A DNA stretch of 64,000 nt from Pseudoalteromonas sp. OOF1S-7 (GCF_022347765.1 NZ_JAKRFZ010000008.1:170299-234298), one strand, 5' to 3'; numbered from the stretch's first letter, positions 1 to 10,651 are shown. Numbers and translations: made by a program. The notes: generated from the sequence alone by a model not told the origin.

Positions 1-3000
1 TAGACAAATTGGCACTGGCACCTTTCAGAGCATGCAGTATGTGTTCTGCCAGCTCCGTGTTACCTATCGTGATAGCTTGCTTCAGGTTGATCAATTCTTC
101 AATCTGCTGTTTTACAAACTGCTCAAGCAATGAAAAGTACATCTCTTTGTTGCCAGCTGCCCGGTTGATACCTGCGTCAATATCAATGCCTTCAAAGCTA
201 AAATTCTCAACATCTGCACTGGATTCGGCTGTTTCCTGGCGTTCAGCTGGTACAGACGCCGGGCGAGCATCATCTGATTGCTGCTGAGTATGGGCCAAAA
301 TGGTTTCAACCATACTCTCTACATCGATGGGTTTGGCAATGTGGCCAACCATGCCAGCACTGAGACAAGCTTGTATATCAGCCTGCATGGCGTTGGCAGT
401 CATGGCCAGGATCGGGGGCTGGGCAATGTCGGCTAGTTTACGGATCGCACGTGTCGCTTTAAGTCCATCCATAACGGGCATTTGCATGTCCATTAACACG
501 GTATCAAATGCGCAGGTTTGCACTGCTTCAAGCGCCTCCTGGCCATTATTTGCAACCGCAACCGTCGCACCATGGAAAGACAAAATTTCAACGGCAATTT
601 CCTGGTTAACGGGTTGGTCTTCGGCCACCAATATAGTCAGCCCGGACAGCCTATTATCCTTGGTCGGGTTGGTGGTAGTGAGTTGCTGTGGCTGTGGTGC
701 CAGACAAGCCTGTAAGCAGTCAAACACACTTGAAGGGTTGATAGGCTTTAATAAAACGCTTGAGATGATGTGCTTTTGGTCATCTTTGAGCCCCAATTCG
801 CGGCCATATGCCGTAACTAGCGCAAACTGGCTGGCAGGCGAGTGGGCGTGAAGATCCATGATAGTGTCTATGCCATCTTTTTGAGGCATGTGCCAGTCAA
901 CAAAAGCAATATCAAAGTGAGGCTGCTGATTACAGACATATTCGATACAGGCATCGCCGGATGAAAACAATTTAGAGGCGATGCCAAATTTTTTCAGCAT
1001 AGCGGCCATGACTTCTCGGGCCAACGCATTGTCATCCACGATCAGAGCCATTTTGTCTTTAAAATGATCAGTCGGCTGACTGACGAGGCGGGTAGTCGTG
1101 GCAAAGGGCAGAGGCAGAGTGAAATAGAAAGTTGATCCTTTACCCAACTCACTCTCAACAAAAATTTCGCCCCCCATAAGCTTCACCAGGTGCTGTGAAA
1201 TGGTCAAGCCCAGTCCAGTGCCGCCATACTTACGCGTAATAGAGGTATCGGCCTGAGAAAAGGACTGGAACAGCCGGGTTTGCTGTTCACTGCTTAACCC
1301 TATGCCAGTATCTATTACACTAAAGAGTAGTCGGGCACCTTGCTCGTCTTCACTCTGGTAGCTGATATTGATTGTCACATGGCCTTGTTCTGTGAATTTA
1401 ACGGCGTTACCAGCCAGGTTGATGAGAACCTGACTGATGCGCAGAGGATCGCCAATATAGTCATTGGTGACATCCGGATGGATATCGAAGATCAGCTCTA
1501 ATTGTTTTTCTTCTGCCCTGAGCCCAACTATGGTCGCGACATTGTCCAGCACCTTATCAAGCCGAAAGTGGGTGGACTCAATTTCAACTTTACCTGCCTC
1601 GATTTTCGAGAAATCCAGGATATCATTCAGCAGCTTGAGTAGCTGCTTGGCGGCGTTATCTATTTTTTCAACATAGTTGCGCTGTTTGGCAGTGAGTTGT
1701 GTATTGAGTGCCAGATGAGCCATACCGATAATAGCGTTCATCGGTGAGCGTATTTCATGGCTCATGTTAGCGAGAAATTCACTTTTTACTTTGGCATTTT
1801 TATCGGCAAGCTCTTTGGCTGCAAGCATGTTGCGTTCTAGCTCATTGCGCTCTGTCATGTCTAAAAAGGTCCCAACAACACCGCCGACCTCTTTAAATCC
1901 GTCAAAGAATGGCGCCTCATGCACTATCAGCTCTCTGGATTCCTGAAGGCCATTTTTCAGAGTGAGTTCGAACTGATGTTGCGCCTGACGTTCTATTGTA
2001 TAGTTAGACTTTTGCTCCAGGTAGTTTGTCGTGTATACATCGAATACATCCTGAATGCGCATACCGGTCACTTCGGCTTCAAACAAATCCAAAAAGTCTA
2101 AAAAAGCGCGATTAACGCCTAAAAAGGTGCCCCGGGTGTCCCGGTAATAAGTGGGGTTAGGAATGGCGTTTAATATATGCAGCGTCATCTCCAGGTGCTG
2201 AGAAAGCGCGCTTTCCGCTGCAAGCTGCTGTTGGGCGTTTTCACACAACTGGATCTGGATAGCGAGATCTTCACATAATTGTTGGATACTTGTTTGCTGC
2301 TCACTGTCGAAGCGATCCACACTGGCAATATACAGTGCGCCTTTGAGCTGGTTATTAACTATCAGTGGATACAAGGCCGCGCTTTTGATCGAAATGGCCA
2401 CGGCGCCGGCTTTTAACTCAAAGGTAGAACCTCTGGACACCAAGCATTGGCGCGTCAGGGTACGGCGCAATTGCGTGTACTGAATACTCAAACTGTCCAG
2501 ACAGGGCGGGCAGCCAATGGTCTGTATTGGGGTCAGCGCATCATCATCTGTGTTGCAAATAGCCACACTGGGAGCAGCATAATAGGTAGCGAAAAACTCC
2601 AGAGCAAAGCGGCGCAACTCATCAGGGTCGCGACTGTGTCGGATCCCTTGATTAAACATTTCCCGTAATTTGGCGATTTCGACCCGATTGTGAAGTTTGT
2701 CATAGATTTGGCCAACCACATTTGCCAGTCCGCTGAGTTCTGCGCCCAACTGCTCGGGCAGCTGCAACTGGGTGTTGCCGGTTTGATTGGCATCATGCAG
2801 CGCCTGATACAGGCGTTTCAATGGCTCGAAGAGCCGAAAATTACACCACCAGGCAGCCAGTAGTGTGGCTAAGCTGAGTAGTCCAATCGCTCCCAGAATG
2901 AGTTTGCTCAATTGTAAAAATTGCTGGTCCTTTGCTGCAAATAACTGGCGGCCTTGCACAGAGAGTATCGCCTCAAGTTGGGCGAGCTCGGTGGTAATTT

Positions 3001-3484
3001 GTTGTAGGGCACCGTGATAACTTGCCAGATCAAAACGCGATGTCACGGGAATAGCCGACTGCGGTTGTGTCAGCTCAACGTAGGTTTGTACGAAAAGCTG
3101 ACTGAGCTCACCATGGATTGCTGCCAGCTGAGTTGCTGATGACTCAACAGGCAGTGTGGCGATGACATGGAGCAATTCAGCAGGCTCTTTACCAGGTTCA
3201 GTGTTTTGCTCGGGTATACTCACGGTCAGTTCCGATGCGCTGAACCCCGCCAGCTTTTCTAGCTGGCCCGGTTGAGGATCGTTCAGGTACAAAGCGAGGT
3301 GCATTGCATGGCTCTGTGCACGTTCTTTTATGCTCGCAGAGAGTGTGGTCAGGGTTTTTAGGTTGTCTAATTTCTTGTTTATGGATTCAAGATTAGTAAA
3401 ACTGAGATAAAGTAATAACGCTGCAATAAATAAAACCGACAGTATCACTGCAAACACGACATTCACTCTAAATTTTACACCCAT
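1..3484 (-). CDS. Hybrid sensor histidine kinase with two receiver domains and an Hpt domain (partial, runs off the left edge)
   Basis: Membrane-bound phosphorelay kinase of the BarA/LuxQ architecture. Reading the minus strand from ATG at 3484: an N-terminal membrane segment, about 170 periplasmic residues, a second membrane segment ([19 protein letters not shown]), a GAF-like region, a PAS-like region, then HisKA with the phospho-acceptor in [11 protein letters not shown] (His about 576). A HATPase follows ([16 protein letters not shown]). Two receiver domains carry [10 protein letters not shown] and [10 protein letters not shown], and the start of an Hpt domain shows [10 protein letters not shown] at the window edge. 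The frame is open to base 1, so the C-terminus is missing. It is divergent from the response regulator at 3593, about 110 bp away, which suggests a shared control region. The input signal cannot be told. Confidence 0.9.
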   Translation of the reverse strand, partial: MGVKFRVNVVFAVILSVLFIAALLLYLSFTNLESINKKLDNLKTLTTLSASIKERAQSHAMHLALYLNDPQPGQLEKLAGFSASELTVSIPEQNTEPGKEPAELLHVIATLPVESSATQLAAIHGELSQLFVQTYVELTQPQSAIPVTSRFDLASYHGALQQITTELAQLEAILSVQGRQLFAAKDQQFLQLSKLILGAIGLLSLATLLAAWWCNFRLFEPLKRLYQALHDANQTGNTQLQLPEQLGAELSGLANVVGQIYDKLHNRVEIAKLREMFNQGIRHSRDPDELRRFALEFFATYYAAPSVAICNTDDDALTPIQTIGCPPCLDSLSIQYTQLRRTLTRQCLVSRGSTFELKAGAVAISIKSAALYPLIVNNQLKGALYIASVDRFDSEQQTSIQQLCEDLAIQIQLCENAQQQLAAESALSQHLEMTLHILNAIPNPTYYRDTRGTFLGVNRAFLDFLDLFEAEVTGMRIQDVFDVYTTNYLEQKSNYTIERQAQHQFELTLKNGLQESRELIVHEAPFFDGFKEVGGVVGTFLDMTERNELERNMLAAKELADKNAKVKSEFLANMSHEIRSPMNAIIGMAHLALNTQLTAKQRNYVEKIDNAAKQLLKLLNDILDFSKIEAGKVEIESTHFRLDKVLDNVATIVGLRAEEKQLELIFDIHPDVTNDYIGDPLRISQVLINLAGNAVKFTEQGHVTINISYQSEDEQGARLLFSVIDTGIGLSSEQQTRLFQSFSQADTSITRKYGGTGLGLTISQHLVKLMGGEIFVESELGKGSTFYFTLPLPFATTTRLVSQPTDHFKDKMALIVDDNALAREVMAAMLKKFGIASKLFSSGDACIEYVCNQQPHFDIAFVDWHMPQKDGIDTIMDLHAHSPASQFALVTAYGRELGLKDDQKHIISSVLLKPINPSSVFDCLQACLAPQPQQLTTTNPTKDNRLSGLTILVAEDQPVNQEIAVEILSFHGATVAVANNGQEALEAVQTCAFDTVLMDMQMPVMDGLKATRAIRKLADIAQPPILAMTANAMQADIQACLSAGMVGHIAKPIDVESMVETILAHTQQQSDDARPASVPAERQETAESSADVENFSFEGIDIDAGINRAAGNKEMYFSLLEQFVKQQIEELINLKQAITIGNTELAEHILHALKGASANLS

Positions 3485-3592
3485 ATACACGCCACACTGT
3501 TGAGTTTACTAACATAGTAACCATAGTCGCGTGCGGTCATTTCTCAAGCTATGCTTACTGAAAGTACGCAAAGTGATATAGAGGAGAAAGGA

Positions 3593-4705
3593 ATGGCAGA
3601 CATTTTGGTGGTTGATGATGTTGCTGAAAATCTGCATATGCTGCAATTGATCCTGCGTCAGCAAGGACATACAGTACTTGCCGCGATTAATGCTGAGATT
3701 GCGTTGAACATTATCCAGCGTAAACCGCCCGAACTTGTGATCACAGATATAAAAATGCCCGGTACTTCAGGCATTGAGCTGTGTAAGTTGTTGAAGGCTG
3801 ATAAACACACCAGTCATATTCCGGTTATTTTTGTCAGCGCTCATAGCGACACCGACTGGATTGTTGAAGCATTGCATGCCGGTGGCAATGACTATATTAC
3901 TAAGCCTTTCATTCCAGCCGAGATACTCGCCAGAGTGGATACTCAGATCAAACTATTGGATGCACAAAAAAGCGCGGTAAAACAACAGCTCTCTCAGGTA
4001 ATGAACGAAATGGTCATTGGCGTTGCTCACGAAATTAATACCCCGCTGGGTACCGCCATCACGGCAGTCAGTCATTGTGCAGATACGGTGAATAAGCTGG
4101 CAAATACTTTGAAAGCGGGCAGGGCGGACGCCGCAATGTTCACAGACAAACTAAAAGAATGTGATATCAGCCTTGAACTAAGTCAGAGGAACCTGACCCG
4201 GGTGGCCAAGTTCGTATCTATGGTGAAGCAAATTGCCCGAGTTGAGTGTCCGGTGTCGCCAACCCGGGTGAGCCTGCTTGAATTTGCCGAAAAAGTACAA
4301 TGTGCCTGGGCGGATAAACCACTTGAGTTGAATATCGTGGTGTATCAGGACCTTGTGGCCTTGTTTGATGGAGGGTTGCTGGCATCCGTGATAGACACGC
4401 TGATCACTAACTCGTTGTCTCATGGCCGACAGCAAGGAACCTTACAAGTCACGATCAACCTTCATATAGAAGAGGGAAAACTCATTGTCAGTTATCTGGA
4501 TAATGGGCTAGGGCTGGACGGAATTTCACAAGAGGACATGCTGAAGCCATTTGTCACGACAAAAAGAGGCAATACCGGGCATGTCGGACTCAGTGCATCG
4601 GTGGCGGCAAATTTAATTGTGAGTGCATTGAAGGGCAGCTACTGCGTACAGAATCATCAGGAGGGTCTTCAATGGCAGATTTCAGTACCCGTAGAGGCCG
4701 TTTGA
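3593..4705 (+). CDS. Response regulator fused to a histidine-kinase module
   Basis: A 370-residue soluble protein. Residues 1-120 are a receiver domain (DD at 8-9, phospho-acceptor Asp52 in ITDIKMPG, Lys104 in ITKPF). Residues 135-365 form a kinase module with an H-box-like VAHEINTPLG (His146), an N-box-like ITNSLSHG and a G-box region DNGLGLDG followed by TTKRGNTGHVGLS. REC-kinase fusions of this kind usually act inside multistep relays. ATG at 3593 is chosen because AGGAGAAAGG lies just before it. An in-frame ATG at 3551 would add 14 residues without a good ribosome site. It is divergent from the hybrid kinase and is a plausible partner, which is inference. Confidence 0.85.
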   Translation: MADILVVDDVAENLHMLQLILRQQGHTVLAAINAEIALNIIQRKPPELVITDIKMPGTSGIELCKLLKADKHTSHIPVIFVSAHSDTDWIVEALHAGGNDYITKPFIPAEILARVDTQIKLLDAQKSAVKQQLSQVMNEMVIGVAHEINTPLGTAITAVSHCADTVNKLANTLKAGRADAAMFTDKLKECDISLELSQRNLTRVAKFVSMVKQIARVECPVSPTRVSLLEFAEKVQCAWADKPLELNIVVYQDLVALFDGGLLASVIDTLITNSLSHGRQQGTLQVTINLHIEEGKLIVSYLDNGLGLDGISQEDMLKPFVTTKRGNTGHVGLSASVAANLIVSALKGSYCVQNHQEGLQWQISVPVEAV

Positions 4706-4884
4706 TCTGGGTCAAGCCATGGGATAATTGATAGTGTGGGCGGACATAAGTCCTTATCTGAAGCGGTGGATTTCTCTAAGCTCGCGAGCAAGATTTTATC
4801 TTAATTCAAAAAGTTAATTTTCAATGTTCGAGTTGCAGTTAATTTCTTGAATTTAAGTCACGTTAATATATCGGTGGAACCATT

Positions 4885-5727
4885 ATGCAACAGCTACCTA
4901 CAGTTGACTATCAAGCGCCTGACGCGGCGAAACAATTTGTTGAATCTCTGCGCTCAACGGGCTTTGGTGTACTAAAAAACCACCCAATTCCTCAGGAACT
5001 GGTCGAGTCTATCTATAAAAACTGGCAAGCATTCTTTAACTCAGAAGAAAAGCATGCGTTTTTATTTAATAAAGAAACACAAGACGGCTACTTTCCGCCC
5101 GATGTCTCTGAAGTTGCAAAAGGCTTCACCGTTAAAGATATTAAAGAGTACTTCCACGTCTATCCACAAGGTCGCGTGCCCGCGCAGCTTGATGCAGAAA
5201 TTCGTGAATACTATCGTCTTGCCAACGAGTTTGCAGCGCAGTTGTTAAGCTGGGTGCAGGCTGAAGCGCCGGAAGATGTGCGAGCCAAGTTCTCTATTGA
5301 TCTGAAAGATATGATCAAAGACTCTGAGCAGACGCTACTGCGTATTTTGCACTACCCACCAATGACGGGTGACGAGGAACCGGGTGCTATCCGTGCGGCA
5401 GCACATGGCGACATCAACCTGTTAACAGTCCTGCCAGCGGCAAATGAACCAGGCTTGCAAGTACAAAGACAAGACGGCAGCTGGCTAGATGTGCCTTGTG
5501 ATTTCGGTAATCTGATCATTAACATTGGTGATATGCTACAAGAAGCCTCTGGCGGCTATTTCCCGTCAACCATCCATCGTGTAATTAATCCAACCGGTAA
5601 AGCCAGTGATAAATCGCGTATTTCACTGCCTCTGTTCCTGCACCCTCGCCCGGATGTGGTTTTGTCTGAGCGTTATACCGCTGATAGCTACCTGCAAGAG
5701 CGCCTGAGAGAGCTGGGTGTAAAATAA
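4885..5727 (+). CDS. 2-oxoglutarate/Fe(II)-dependent oxygenase, isopenicillin-N-synthase family
   Basis: A 280-residue cytoplasmic oxygenase. It shows the iron triad His174-x-Asp176 (AAHGDINLLTVL) and His231 (STIHRVINP), followed by the 2-oxoglutarate-binding RxS (Arg245, Ser247 in SRISLPLF). The N-terminal part (STGFGVLKNHPIP) is the typical DIOX_N region. Length and motif spacing fit the family. The substrate cannot be inferred: relatives act on amino acids, peptides and hormones. The gene stands alone between the two-component pair and a strong terminator at 5811. Confidence 0.85.
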   Translation: MQQLPTVDYQAPDAAKQFVESLRSTGFGVLKNHPIPQELVESIYKNWQAFFNSEEKHAFLFNKETQDGYFPPDVSEVAKGFTVKDIKEYFHVYPQGRVPAQLDAEIREYYRLANEFAAQLLSWVQAEAPEDVRAKFSIDLKDMIKDSEQTLLRILHYPPMTGDEEPGAIRAAAHGDINLLTVLPAANEPGLQVQRQDGSWLDVPCDFGNLIINIGDMLQEASGGYFPSTIHRVINPTGKASDKSRISLPLFLHPRPDVVLSERYTADSYLQERLRELGVK

Positions 5728-5810
5728 CCATCGCTTTCTTATTGCGCTGGCGCATTACCAGTTAGCAGGGGTCATTGGCTGCTGATTGGCATCAAGTCAG
5801 CGAAAGAGCA

Positions 5811-5842
5811 ACAAAAACGGCGCAAAAGCGCCGTTTTTGTTG
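5811..5842 (+). terminator. Rho-independent terminator after the oxygenase gene
   Basis: A perfect 13-bp stem (ACAAAAACGGCGC, loop AAAA, GCGCCGTTTTTGT) whose right arm supplies a T tract. It lies 84 bp after the oxygenase stop codon. Confidence 0.85.
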
Positions 5843-5869
5843 ATAAAAGAGGCTTACTTTGCGTTTTTG

Positions 5870-6067
5870 TCAATTTGTTTAATTAAGCGCTCCACTTTTA
5901 GGCAATAAAATCGTGTTGGTCACACCGCTCACTGTCATGCCACCGCTGAGACACCTCATATATGTAGGCGGTGCGAAGTTTGTGAACTTATAGCTAAGAT
6001 ATAGGCACTAAATGAGAAATTTTTAACGCTGTGAGTGACTTATTCGTGCTGTCTAATTGCAGCAATA
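5870..6067 (+). repeat. MITE-like repeat, copy C (degenerate ends)
   Basis: Shares an ordered series of blocks with the repeats at 28332 and 43925: CAATTTGTTTAATTAAG, then CACCGCTC...GAGACACCTC...TGTAGGCG, then CTAAATGAGAAATTTTTAACG. The terminal ATACCAA/TTGGTAT arms are decayed here. It carries the internal segment also present in copy A. It is non-coding and fills most of the gap before nagK. Confidence 0.7.
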
Positions 6068-6222
6068 TGACGTGACAAGGGTTGATGTTTGGTGTCTGAA
6101 TAGACAGAAGTCTGTGACAGAAAAAGGACAATATTCAGTTCCTTGCAAAAATTTTTCTGACAATTAAGCAAAAGTATGCAATATTAAAATTTTTCACACT
6201 GCGAAAAAATAATAAAAAACTT

Positions 6223-6240
6223 AATGACAACGCTGTCATT
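6223..6240. promoter_or_regulatory. Putative NagR-type operator upstream of nagK
   Basis: AATGACAACGCTGTCATT is an 18-bp near-perfect palindrome about 85 bp before the nagK start. Its reverse complement recurs upstream of nagB (9676-9693) with one mismatch. Sites of this shape, AATGACA-CG-TGTCATT, are known to me as LacI-family NagR operators in Alteromonadales. The regulator gene itself is not in this window. Confidence 0.75.
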
Positions 6241-6325
6241 TGTTGTGTAACATCAAATCAACATGACTGAATACCGGTTGCCTTTGAATGAGGAGGCACC
6301 AATCACAACTTTTAGGGGTCGCTAC

Positions 6326-7237
6326 ATGATGGCTAAACAGGTTGAACATGACCAGTTATATATAGGTATTGATGGTGGAGGAACGAAATGTCGTGCCACC
6401 ATATACTCTGCAATACATGGCATACTAGGCACTGGTCTTGGCGGTCCAGCGAACCCGCTACACGGATTTGAAAGAACCTTAGAGTCTATCATGGTTTCGA
6501 CTCAGCTAGCATTGCAGGATGCTGGACTCAGAGTAGAGCAGGTGCACGAACTCAATGCCGGCTTAGGCCTCGCAGGCGTAAACTTACCGAGTTTATATGA
6601 CAAAATTATGCGCTGGGATCACCCATTTAAACAGATGTTTCTGACTACTGACTTGCATACGGCATGCATTGGTGCACATGAAGGGGAAGACGGCGCAGTG
6701 ATCATCACCGGAACTGGTTCCTGTGGGTTTGTCTTGGTAGATGGTAAAAGTGCCAATTATGGCGGCCATGGTTTTGCTCAGGGCGACATTGGCAGTGGTT
6801 CATGGATGGGCCTGGAAGCGGTGAAAGCGGTATTGTTAGACTTAGATGGTCTTGGGCCAAATACGGCGTTGTCACAGATTTTTCTGCAGCACTTTAACAC
6901 CAAAACGGCGATGGGCATTGCCGAGCAAATGGCGGGACAGCCTTCGAGCAGCTATGCCAAGCTGGCGCGTTATGTGCTGGATGCAGCAAAAGCCGATGAT
7001 GCACTTGCACTGGAGATTGTTCAAACTGGTGCCGATTACATTAGTCGGCTTGCACGTAAACTACTTGAGAATAAACCGCCCAGATTATCCATGATTGGCG
7101 GCTTGTCTGAGCCGTTAAACCAATGGTTAGATCCACAGGTGGCAAAGCACGTCGAGCTGCCAAAACAGCCACCTGAAATGGGTGCTATCTACTTTGCAAT
7201 GCAGAGTATTCAACGTCAATCAGAGCATTTGGTGTAA
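6326..7237 (+). CDS. nagK: N-acetylglucosamine kinase (BadF/BadG ATPase family)
   Basis: Phosphorylates N-acetylglucosamine with ATP in the cytoplasm, feeding the NagA and NagB steps. The 303-residue protein has the ASKHA-fold phosphate 1 motif GIDGGGTKCRATIY near the N-terminus, the phosphate 2 motif ITGTGSCGFV, and GDIGSGSWMGLEAVKAVL. ATG at 6326 is chosen because TAGGGG lies about 8 bases before it. An upstream in-frame ATG at 6263 has no ribosome site and would overlap the control region. nagA follows after 3 bp, so the two are cotranscribed. A palindromic operator lies upstream. Confidence 0.92.
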   Translation: MMAKQVEHDQLYIGIDGGGTKCRATIYSAIHGILGTGLGGPANPLHGFERTLESIMVSTQLALQDAGLRVEQVHELNAGLGLAGVNLPSLYDKIMRWDHPFKQMFLTTDLHTACIGAHEGEDGAVIITGTGSCGFVLVDGKSANYGGHGFAQGDIGSGSWMGLEAVKAVLLDLDGLGPNTALSQIFLQHFNTKTAMGIAEQMAGQPSSSYAKLARYVLDAAKADDALALEIVQTGADYISRLARKLLENKPPRLSMIGGLSEPLNQWLDPQVAKHVELPKQPPEMGAIYFAMQSIQRQSEHLV

Positions 7238-7240
7238 TAC

Positions 7241-8359
7241 ATGATCAGATATATAGCCCGCCGTTTGTTTGACGGCACACAGTTTAACAACGAAGTAGAG
7301 TTTGTTGTTGATAATGGCCAGCTTCGCTTTGAATCACATCCGTCAGGTAGTGACGTAACGCGACTTGAAGGCATTACGGCGCCTGGGTTTATTGACGTCC
7401 AGGTAAATGGCGGTGGCGGTGGCTTTTTGAATGCAGAGCCGTCTTTATCCTGTTTGACGACTATTGTCACAGCCCATGCAAAATTTGGCTCAACCGCCCT
7501 GATGCCAACCCTGATCACGGATCAGATAACCATTATGGAGCAGGCGGCAGACGCGGTTGCCGAGGCGATTGCGGGCAACGAGCCCGGTGTAGCGGGGATC
7601 CATTTTGAAGGCCCGCACCTGTCTCATCCTAAGAAAGGCACACACAGCGAGCAGTTTATTCGCCCGATCTCAGAGCGCGAGTTTGCAATTTATGCCCGTC
7701 AAGATCTGGGCATCAAAATGGTGACGCTGGCACCGGAAACCGTACCACTGAACGACATCAAGCGCCTGGTCGAGCTGGGTGTGAAAGTATCCATTGGTCA
7801 CTCAAATGCTGACTTTGAAACCACCATGGCCGCACTGGAAGTGGGGGCCGATGGCTTTACTCATCTGTTTAATGCCATGTCGGCGTATACCTCCCGTGAG
7901 CCGGGTGTGGTGGGCGCTGCACTGTGGGACGATAACGCCTGGTGCGGTTTGATTGTCGATGGTCACCATGTTCACCCGGCGTCGGCCAGACTGGCAATTC
8001 GCAGCAAACAGCGTGGCAAAATCATGCTGGTAACCGATGCCATGCCGCCGGTCGGCACCGATGATCAGGAGTTCGACTTCTTTGATGGTCGTAAGGTGAT
8101 CCGCACCGGTGACAGGCTGAACTCAACCACAGGCGAGCTGGCGGGTAGTGTGCTGGATATGGCCAGCGCGGTACGTAACAGCGTCAATACGCTGGATGTG
8201 ACCTTATCAGAAGCATTGCGTATGGCCTCCTTATACCCGGCACAGTATTTAGGTTTGGCGAAGAAAGGGCGTCTGATAGATGGCGCGGATGCCGACTTTA
8301 TTGTGCTCGATGACAGTCTTCATGTGTTGCAGACCTTTATTAACGGGCAACGCGTATAA
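7241..8359 (+). CDS. nagA: N-acetylglucosamine-6-phosphate deacetylase
   Basis: Removes the acetyl group from GlcNAc-6-P to give glucosamine-6-P. The 372-residue amidohydrolase-fold protein shows PGFIDVQVNGGGGG, the metal-ligand glutamate in HFEGPHLSHPKKG, histidines in VSIGHSNADF and GFTHLFNAMS, and the catalytic aspartate in LVTDAMPPVG. Length is normal for the family. It starts 3 bp after the nagK stop and ends just before a strong terminator, so nagKA is one transcription unit. Confidence 0.95.
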   Translation: MIRYIARRLFDGTQFNNEVEFVVDNGQLRFESHPSGSDVTRLEGITAPGFIDVQVNGGGGGFLNAEPSLSCLTTIVTAHAKFGSTALMPTLITDQITIMEQAADAVAEAIAGNEPGVAGIHFEGPHLSHPKKGTHSEQFIRPISEREFAIYARQDLGIKMVTLAPETVPLNDIKRLVELGVKVSIGHSNADFETTMAALEVGADGFTHLFNAMSAYTSREPGVVGAALWDDNAWCGLIVDGHHVHPASARLAIRSKQRGKIMLVTDAMPPVGTDDQEFDFFDGRKVIRTGDRLNSTTGELAGSVLDMASAVRNSVNTLDVTLSEALRMASLYPAQYLGLAKKGRLIDGADADFIVLDDSLHVLQTFINGQRV

Positions 8360-8376
8360 TTTCCCTGGGTAAAAAA

Positions 8377-8405
8377 CCCCGCTGCAGTTTAGCGGGGATT
8401 TTTTG
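8377..8405 (+). terminator. Terminator between nagA and nagX
   Basis: CCCCGC - 9-base loop - GCGGGG followed by ATTTTTTG. It sits between nagA and nagX, so nagX is transcribed by read-through or from its own promoter. Confidence 0.8.
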
Positions 8406-8421
8406 TTTATGTAGGTAGTAT

Positions 8422-9543
8422 ATGGCAAATAATAAGAAAAGACTGGCATCACTTGATGCTTTGCGCGGCATGGATATGTTCTGGATCCTCGGTGGCCAGT
8501 CCATATTTGCGGCGTTATTTATATTGACCGGCTGGCAGGGCTGGAAGATATTCGAAGCACAGACGCTGCACAGTGCCTGGCATGGTTTTACCTTTTATGA
8601 CTTGATTTTCCCCTTATTCATTTTTTTATCTGGTGTTGCAATGGGGCTCAGGCCCAAGCGCATAGATCATTTGCCCATGGCAGAGCGCAAGCCTATTTAC
8701 ATAAAAGCGCTTAAGCGCCTGGGTCTGTTGTGCCTGTTTGGAGTTTTATACAATCATGGTTGGGGCACAGGTATACCGGCCGACCTGGGTGAGATCCGCT
8801 ACGCCAGTGTGTTAGGGCGTATTGCCATCGCCTGGTTCTTTTGCGCCATGCTGGTATGGCATTGTAGCCTGAAGACAACGGCACTCACCGGTGTTGGGAT
8901 TTTGCTGGCGTACTGGGTCTTACTTTGCTTTATTCCTGTGCCCGGCGGCAGTGCGGGTGAGCTTACGCCGGCGGGCAGCTGGAACGCCTGGGCAGATCAG
9001 GCATTGTTACCCGGTATTACCTATCAAAACCGCCCGGTTGATCCGGAAGGGATTTTGTCGAGCTTTCCGGCCATAGTTAACGCCATTGCAGGCGTGTTTG
9101 CCGGTCAGTTGATTGCTCAGGCGGATAAGCTTGGTCAGTGGCAGGTTGCAGGACGCTTGTTTTTTGCCGGTATCATTAGTCTGGCGCTAGGCTGGTTATG
9201 GGACCTGCAGTTCCCGGTAAATAAAGAGTTGTGGACCAGCTCCTTTGTACTGGTGACAGTCGGCTGGAGTGCTATTTTCCTTGCCATTTTCTTTGTGCTG
9301 GTCGATATACTCAATGGTCAGAAACTGGCTTATCCATTTGTGATCATCGGTGCCAATTCCATTATCATTTATCTGGCATCGAGCCTGGTCGACTGGGCTT
9401 TTATAAGTCGCAGTGTGTTTGGTGGCATCATCAATGCGGCACCTGAGCACTGGCAGGCACTGGCCAGTGTGTGTGCTTTGCTGGCGGTTCAGCTGCTGGT
9501 ATTACACTGGATGTACAAACGTAAGATTATTGTGAGTGTATAG
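8422..9543 (+). CDS. nagX: NagX-type membrane protein (DUF5009, heparan-alpha-glucosaminide N-acetyltransferase-like)
   Basis: A polytopic inner-membrane protein of 373 residues with about ten hydrophobic segments. The N-terminal signature RLASLDALRGMDMFWILGG and the HGFTFYDLIFPLFIFLSG block are typical of the NagX/DUF5009 family, relatives of lysosomal transmembrane N-acetyltransferases. In Alteromonadales the gene is regularly found in nag loci, and roles in sugar uptake or acetyl transfer have been proposed. Which one applies cannot be read from the sequence. It lies downstream of nagKA, separated by a terminator hairpin. Confidence 0.85.
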   Translation: MANNKKRLASLDALRGMDMFWILGGQSIFAALFILTGWQGWKIFEAQTLHSAWHGFTFYDLIFPLFIFLSGVAMGLRPKRIDHLPMAERKPIYIKALKRLGLLCLFGVLYNHGWGTGIPADLGEIRYASVLGRIAIAWFFCAMLVWHCSLKTTALTGVGILLAYWVLLCFIPVPGGSAGELTPAGSWNAWADQALLPGITYQNRPVDPEGILSSFPAIVNAIAGVFAGQLIAQADKLGQWQVAGRLFFAGIISLALGWLWDLQFPVNKELWTSSFVLVTVGWSAIFLAIFFVLVDILNGQKLAYPFVIIGANSIIIYLASSLVDWAFISRSVFGGIINAAPEHWQALASVCALLAVQLLVLHWMYKRKIIVSV

Positions 9544-9581
9544 CAAAGTGATACTTGGTGCCTTTGCTTTTTGAGACTTTG

Positions 9582-9609
9582 AAAATGGCCTGTTCAACAG
9601 GCCATTTTT
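9582..9609 (+). terminator. Terminator after nagX
   Basis: AAAATGGCCTGTT - CAACAGGCCATTTTT hairpin ending in T residues, 40 bp after the nagX stop codon. Confidence 0.85.
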
Positions 9610-9675
9610 ATTTGGCTATAAAAAAAGTACATTTTTTTATCACTTTTACTTTACAAGCACGTTTTTTTCTCTAAT

Positions 9676-9693
9676 AATGACAGCGTTGTCATA
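9676..9693. promoter_or_regulatory. Putative NagR-type operator upstream of nagB
   Basis: AATGACAGCGTTGTCATA is the reverse complement of the site before nagK except for the last base. It lies about 120 bp before the nagB start and indicates that nagB belongs to the same regulon. Confidence 0.75.
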
Positions 9694-9812
9694 ATGGTAA
9701 TAACCTAAACAGTGTATCCCAGTTAGGTTTTGATCTGACCTTGTTTTGATTGCACGCAGAGCAAGGTTCAGATCCCATTTTTCTGTTTGTTCACAATCTT
9801 GAGCCTTACATT

Positions 9813-10607
9813 ATGCAAATAGTCATTCTAAAAAGCGCAGCAGAAGTTGCGGCATATGGTGCCGATATTTTCACTCAGCAGTTAGCACGTAACGCAGGCT
9901 CTGTACTAGGACTGGCGACAGGATCAACGCCAGTTGCTTTGTATCAGGAACTAATAAACCGTAACCAGGCAGGCACCATCAGTTTCAGCAAAGCCAAAAC
10001 GTTTAACCTGGACGAATACCTGGGTCTGAATGGCGAACACCCACAAAGTTATCGTTATTTTATGAACGAGCAGCTGTTCAACCACATCGATATCAACAAA
10101 GACAATACCCATGTTCCGCCGGGTGATGCTAAAAACCCAATTGAAGCTTGCAAAGAATATGAAGCGCAGATAGTTGCTGCCGGTGGCATCGATGTTCAGC
10201 TACTGGGTATTGGTCGTAATGGTCATATTGGCTTTAATGAGCCATCATCAGGTCTGACATCCCGTACTCGGGTTAAAACCCTGACCAAAGCCACCATCGA
10301 CGATAATGCACGCTTTTTTGCGGCCGATGAATACCAGCCTCACTTGTCAATCACCATGGGGATCGGCACGATTCTGGATGCCCGAAAAGTGGTTTTACTC
10401 GCAACCGGTGAAAATAAAGCCGATGCTGTACACGCCATGATTGAAGGACCGCTGACCGCCGCTTGTCCTGCATCTGCACTGCAAATGCACCGCCACGCTG
10501 TGATTGTGCTCGATGAAGGCGCAGCCAGCAAGCTGAAAGACATTGAATTCTACAAGCACATTGAAGCTGAGAACCAAAAGCTTCAGGAATATCTTGCCTC
10601 TCTGTAG
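9813..10607 (+). CDS. nagB: Glucosamine-6-phosphate deaminase
   Basis: Converts glucosamine-6-P to fructose-6-P and ammonia, the last step of the Nag pathway. The 264-residue protein begins [17 protein letters not shown] and has [22 protein letters not shown] and [17 protein letters not shown]. This is the canonical NagB motif set, and the length is that of short bacterial NagB. ATG at 9813 is used because family members start here; the in-frame ATG at 9750 would add 21 atypical residues. It has its own operator-bearing upstream region. Confidence 0.95.
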   Translation: MQIVILKSAAEVAAYGADIFTQQLARNAGSVLGLATGSTPVALYQELINRNQAGTISFSKAKTFNLDEYLGLNGEHPQSYRYFMNEQLFNHIDINKDNTHVPPGDAKNPIEACKEYEAQIVAAGGIDVQLLGIGRNGHIGFNEPSSGLTSRTRVKTLTKATIDDNARFFAADEYQPHLSITMGIGTILDARKVVLLATGENKADAVHAMIEGPLTAACPASALQMHRHAVIVLDEGAASKLKDIEFYKHIEAENQKLQEYLASL

Positions 10608-10628
10608 TGTGATTTCACACTGTAGTTC

Positions 10629-10651
10629 AAGCCCGTAAGGGCTTTTTTTTT
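10629..10651 (+). terminator. Terminator after nagB
   Basis: AAGCCC - GTAA - GGGCTTTTTTTTT, a short stem followed by a long T run just after the nagB stop. Confidence 0.85.

Noticed and set aside
9..851. Open frames on the plus strand at the left edge
   Set aside because: They are in the shadow of the hybrid sensor kinase on the minus strand, whose domains are clearly readable.
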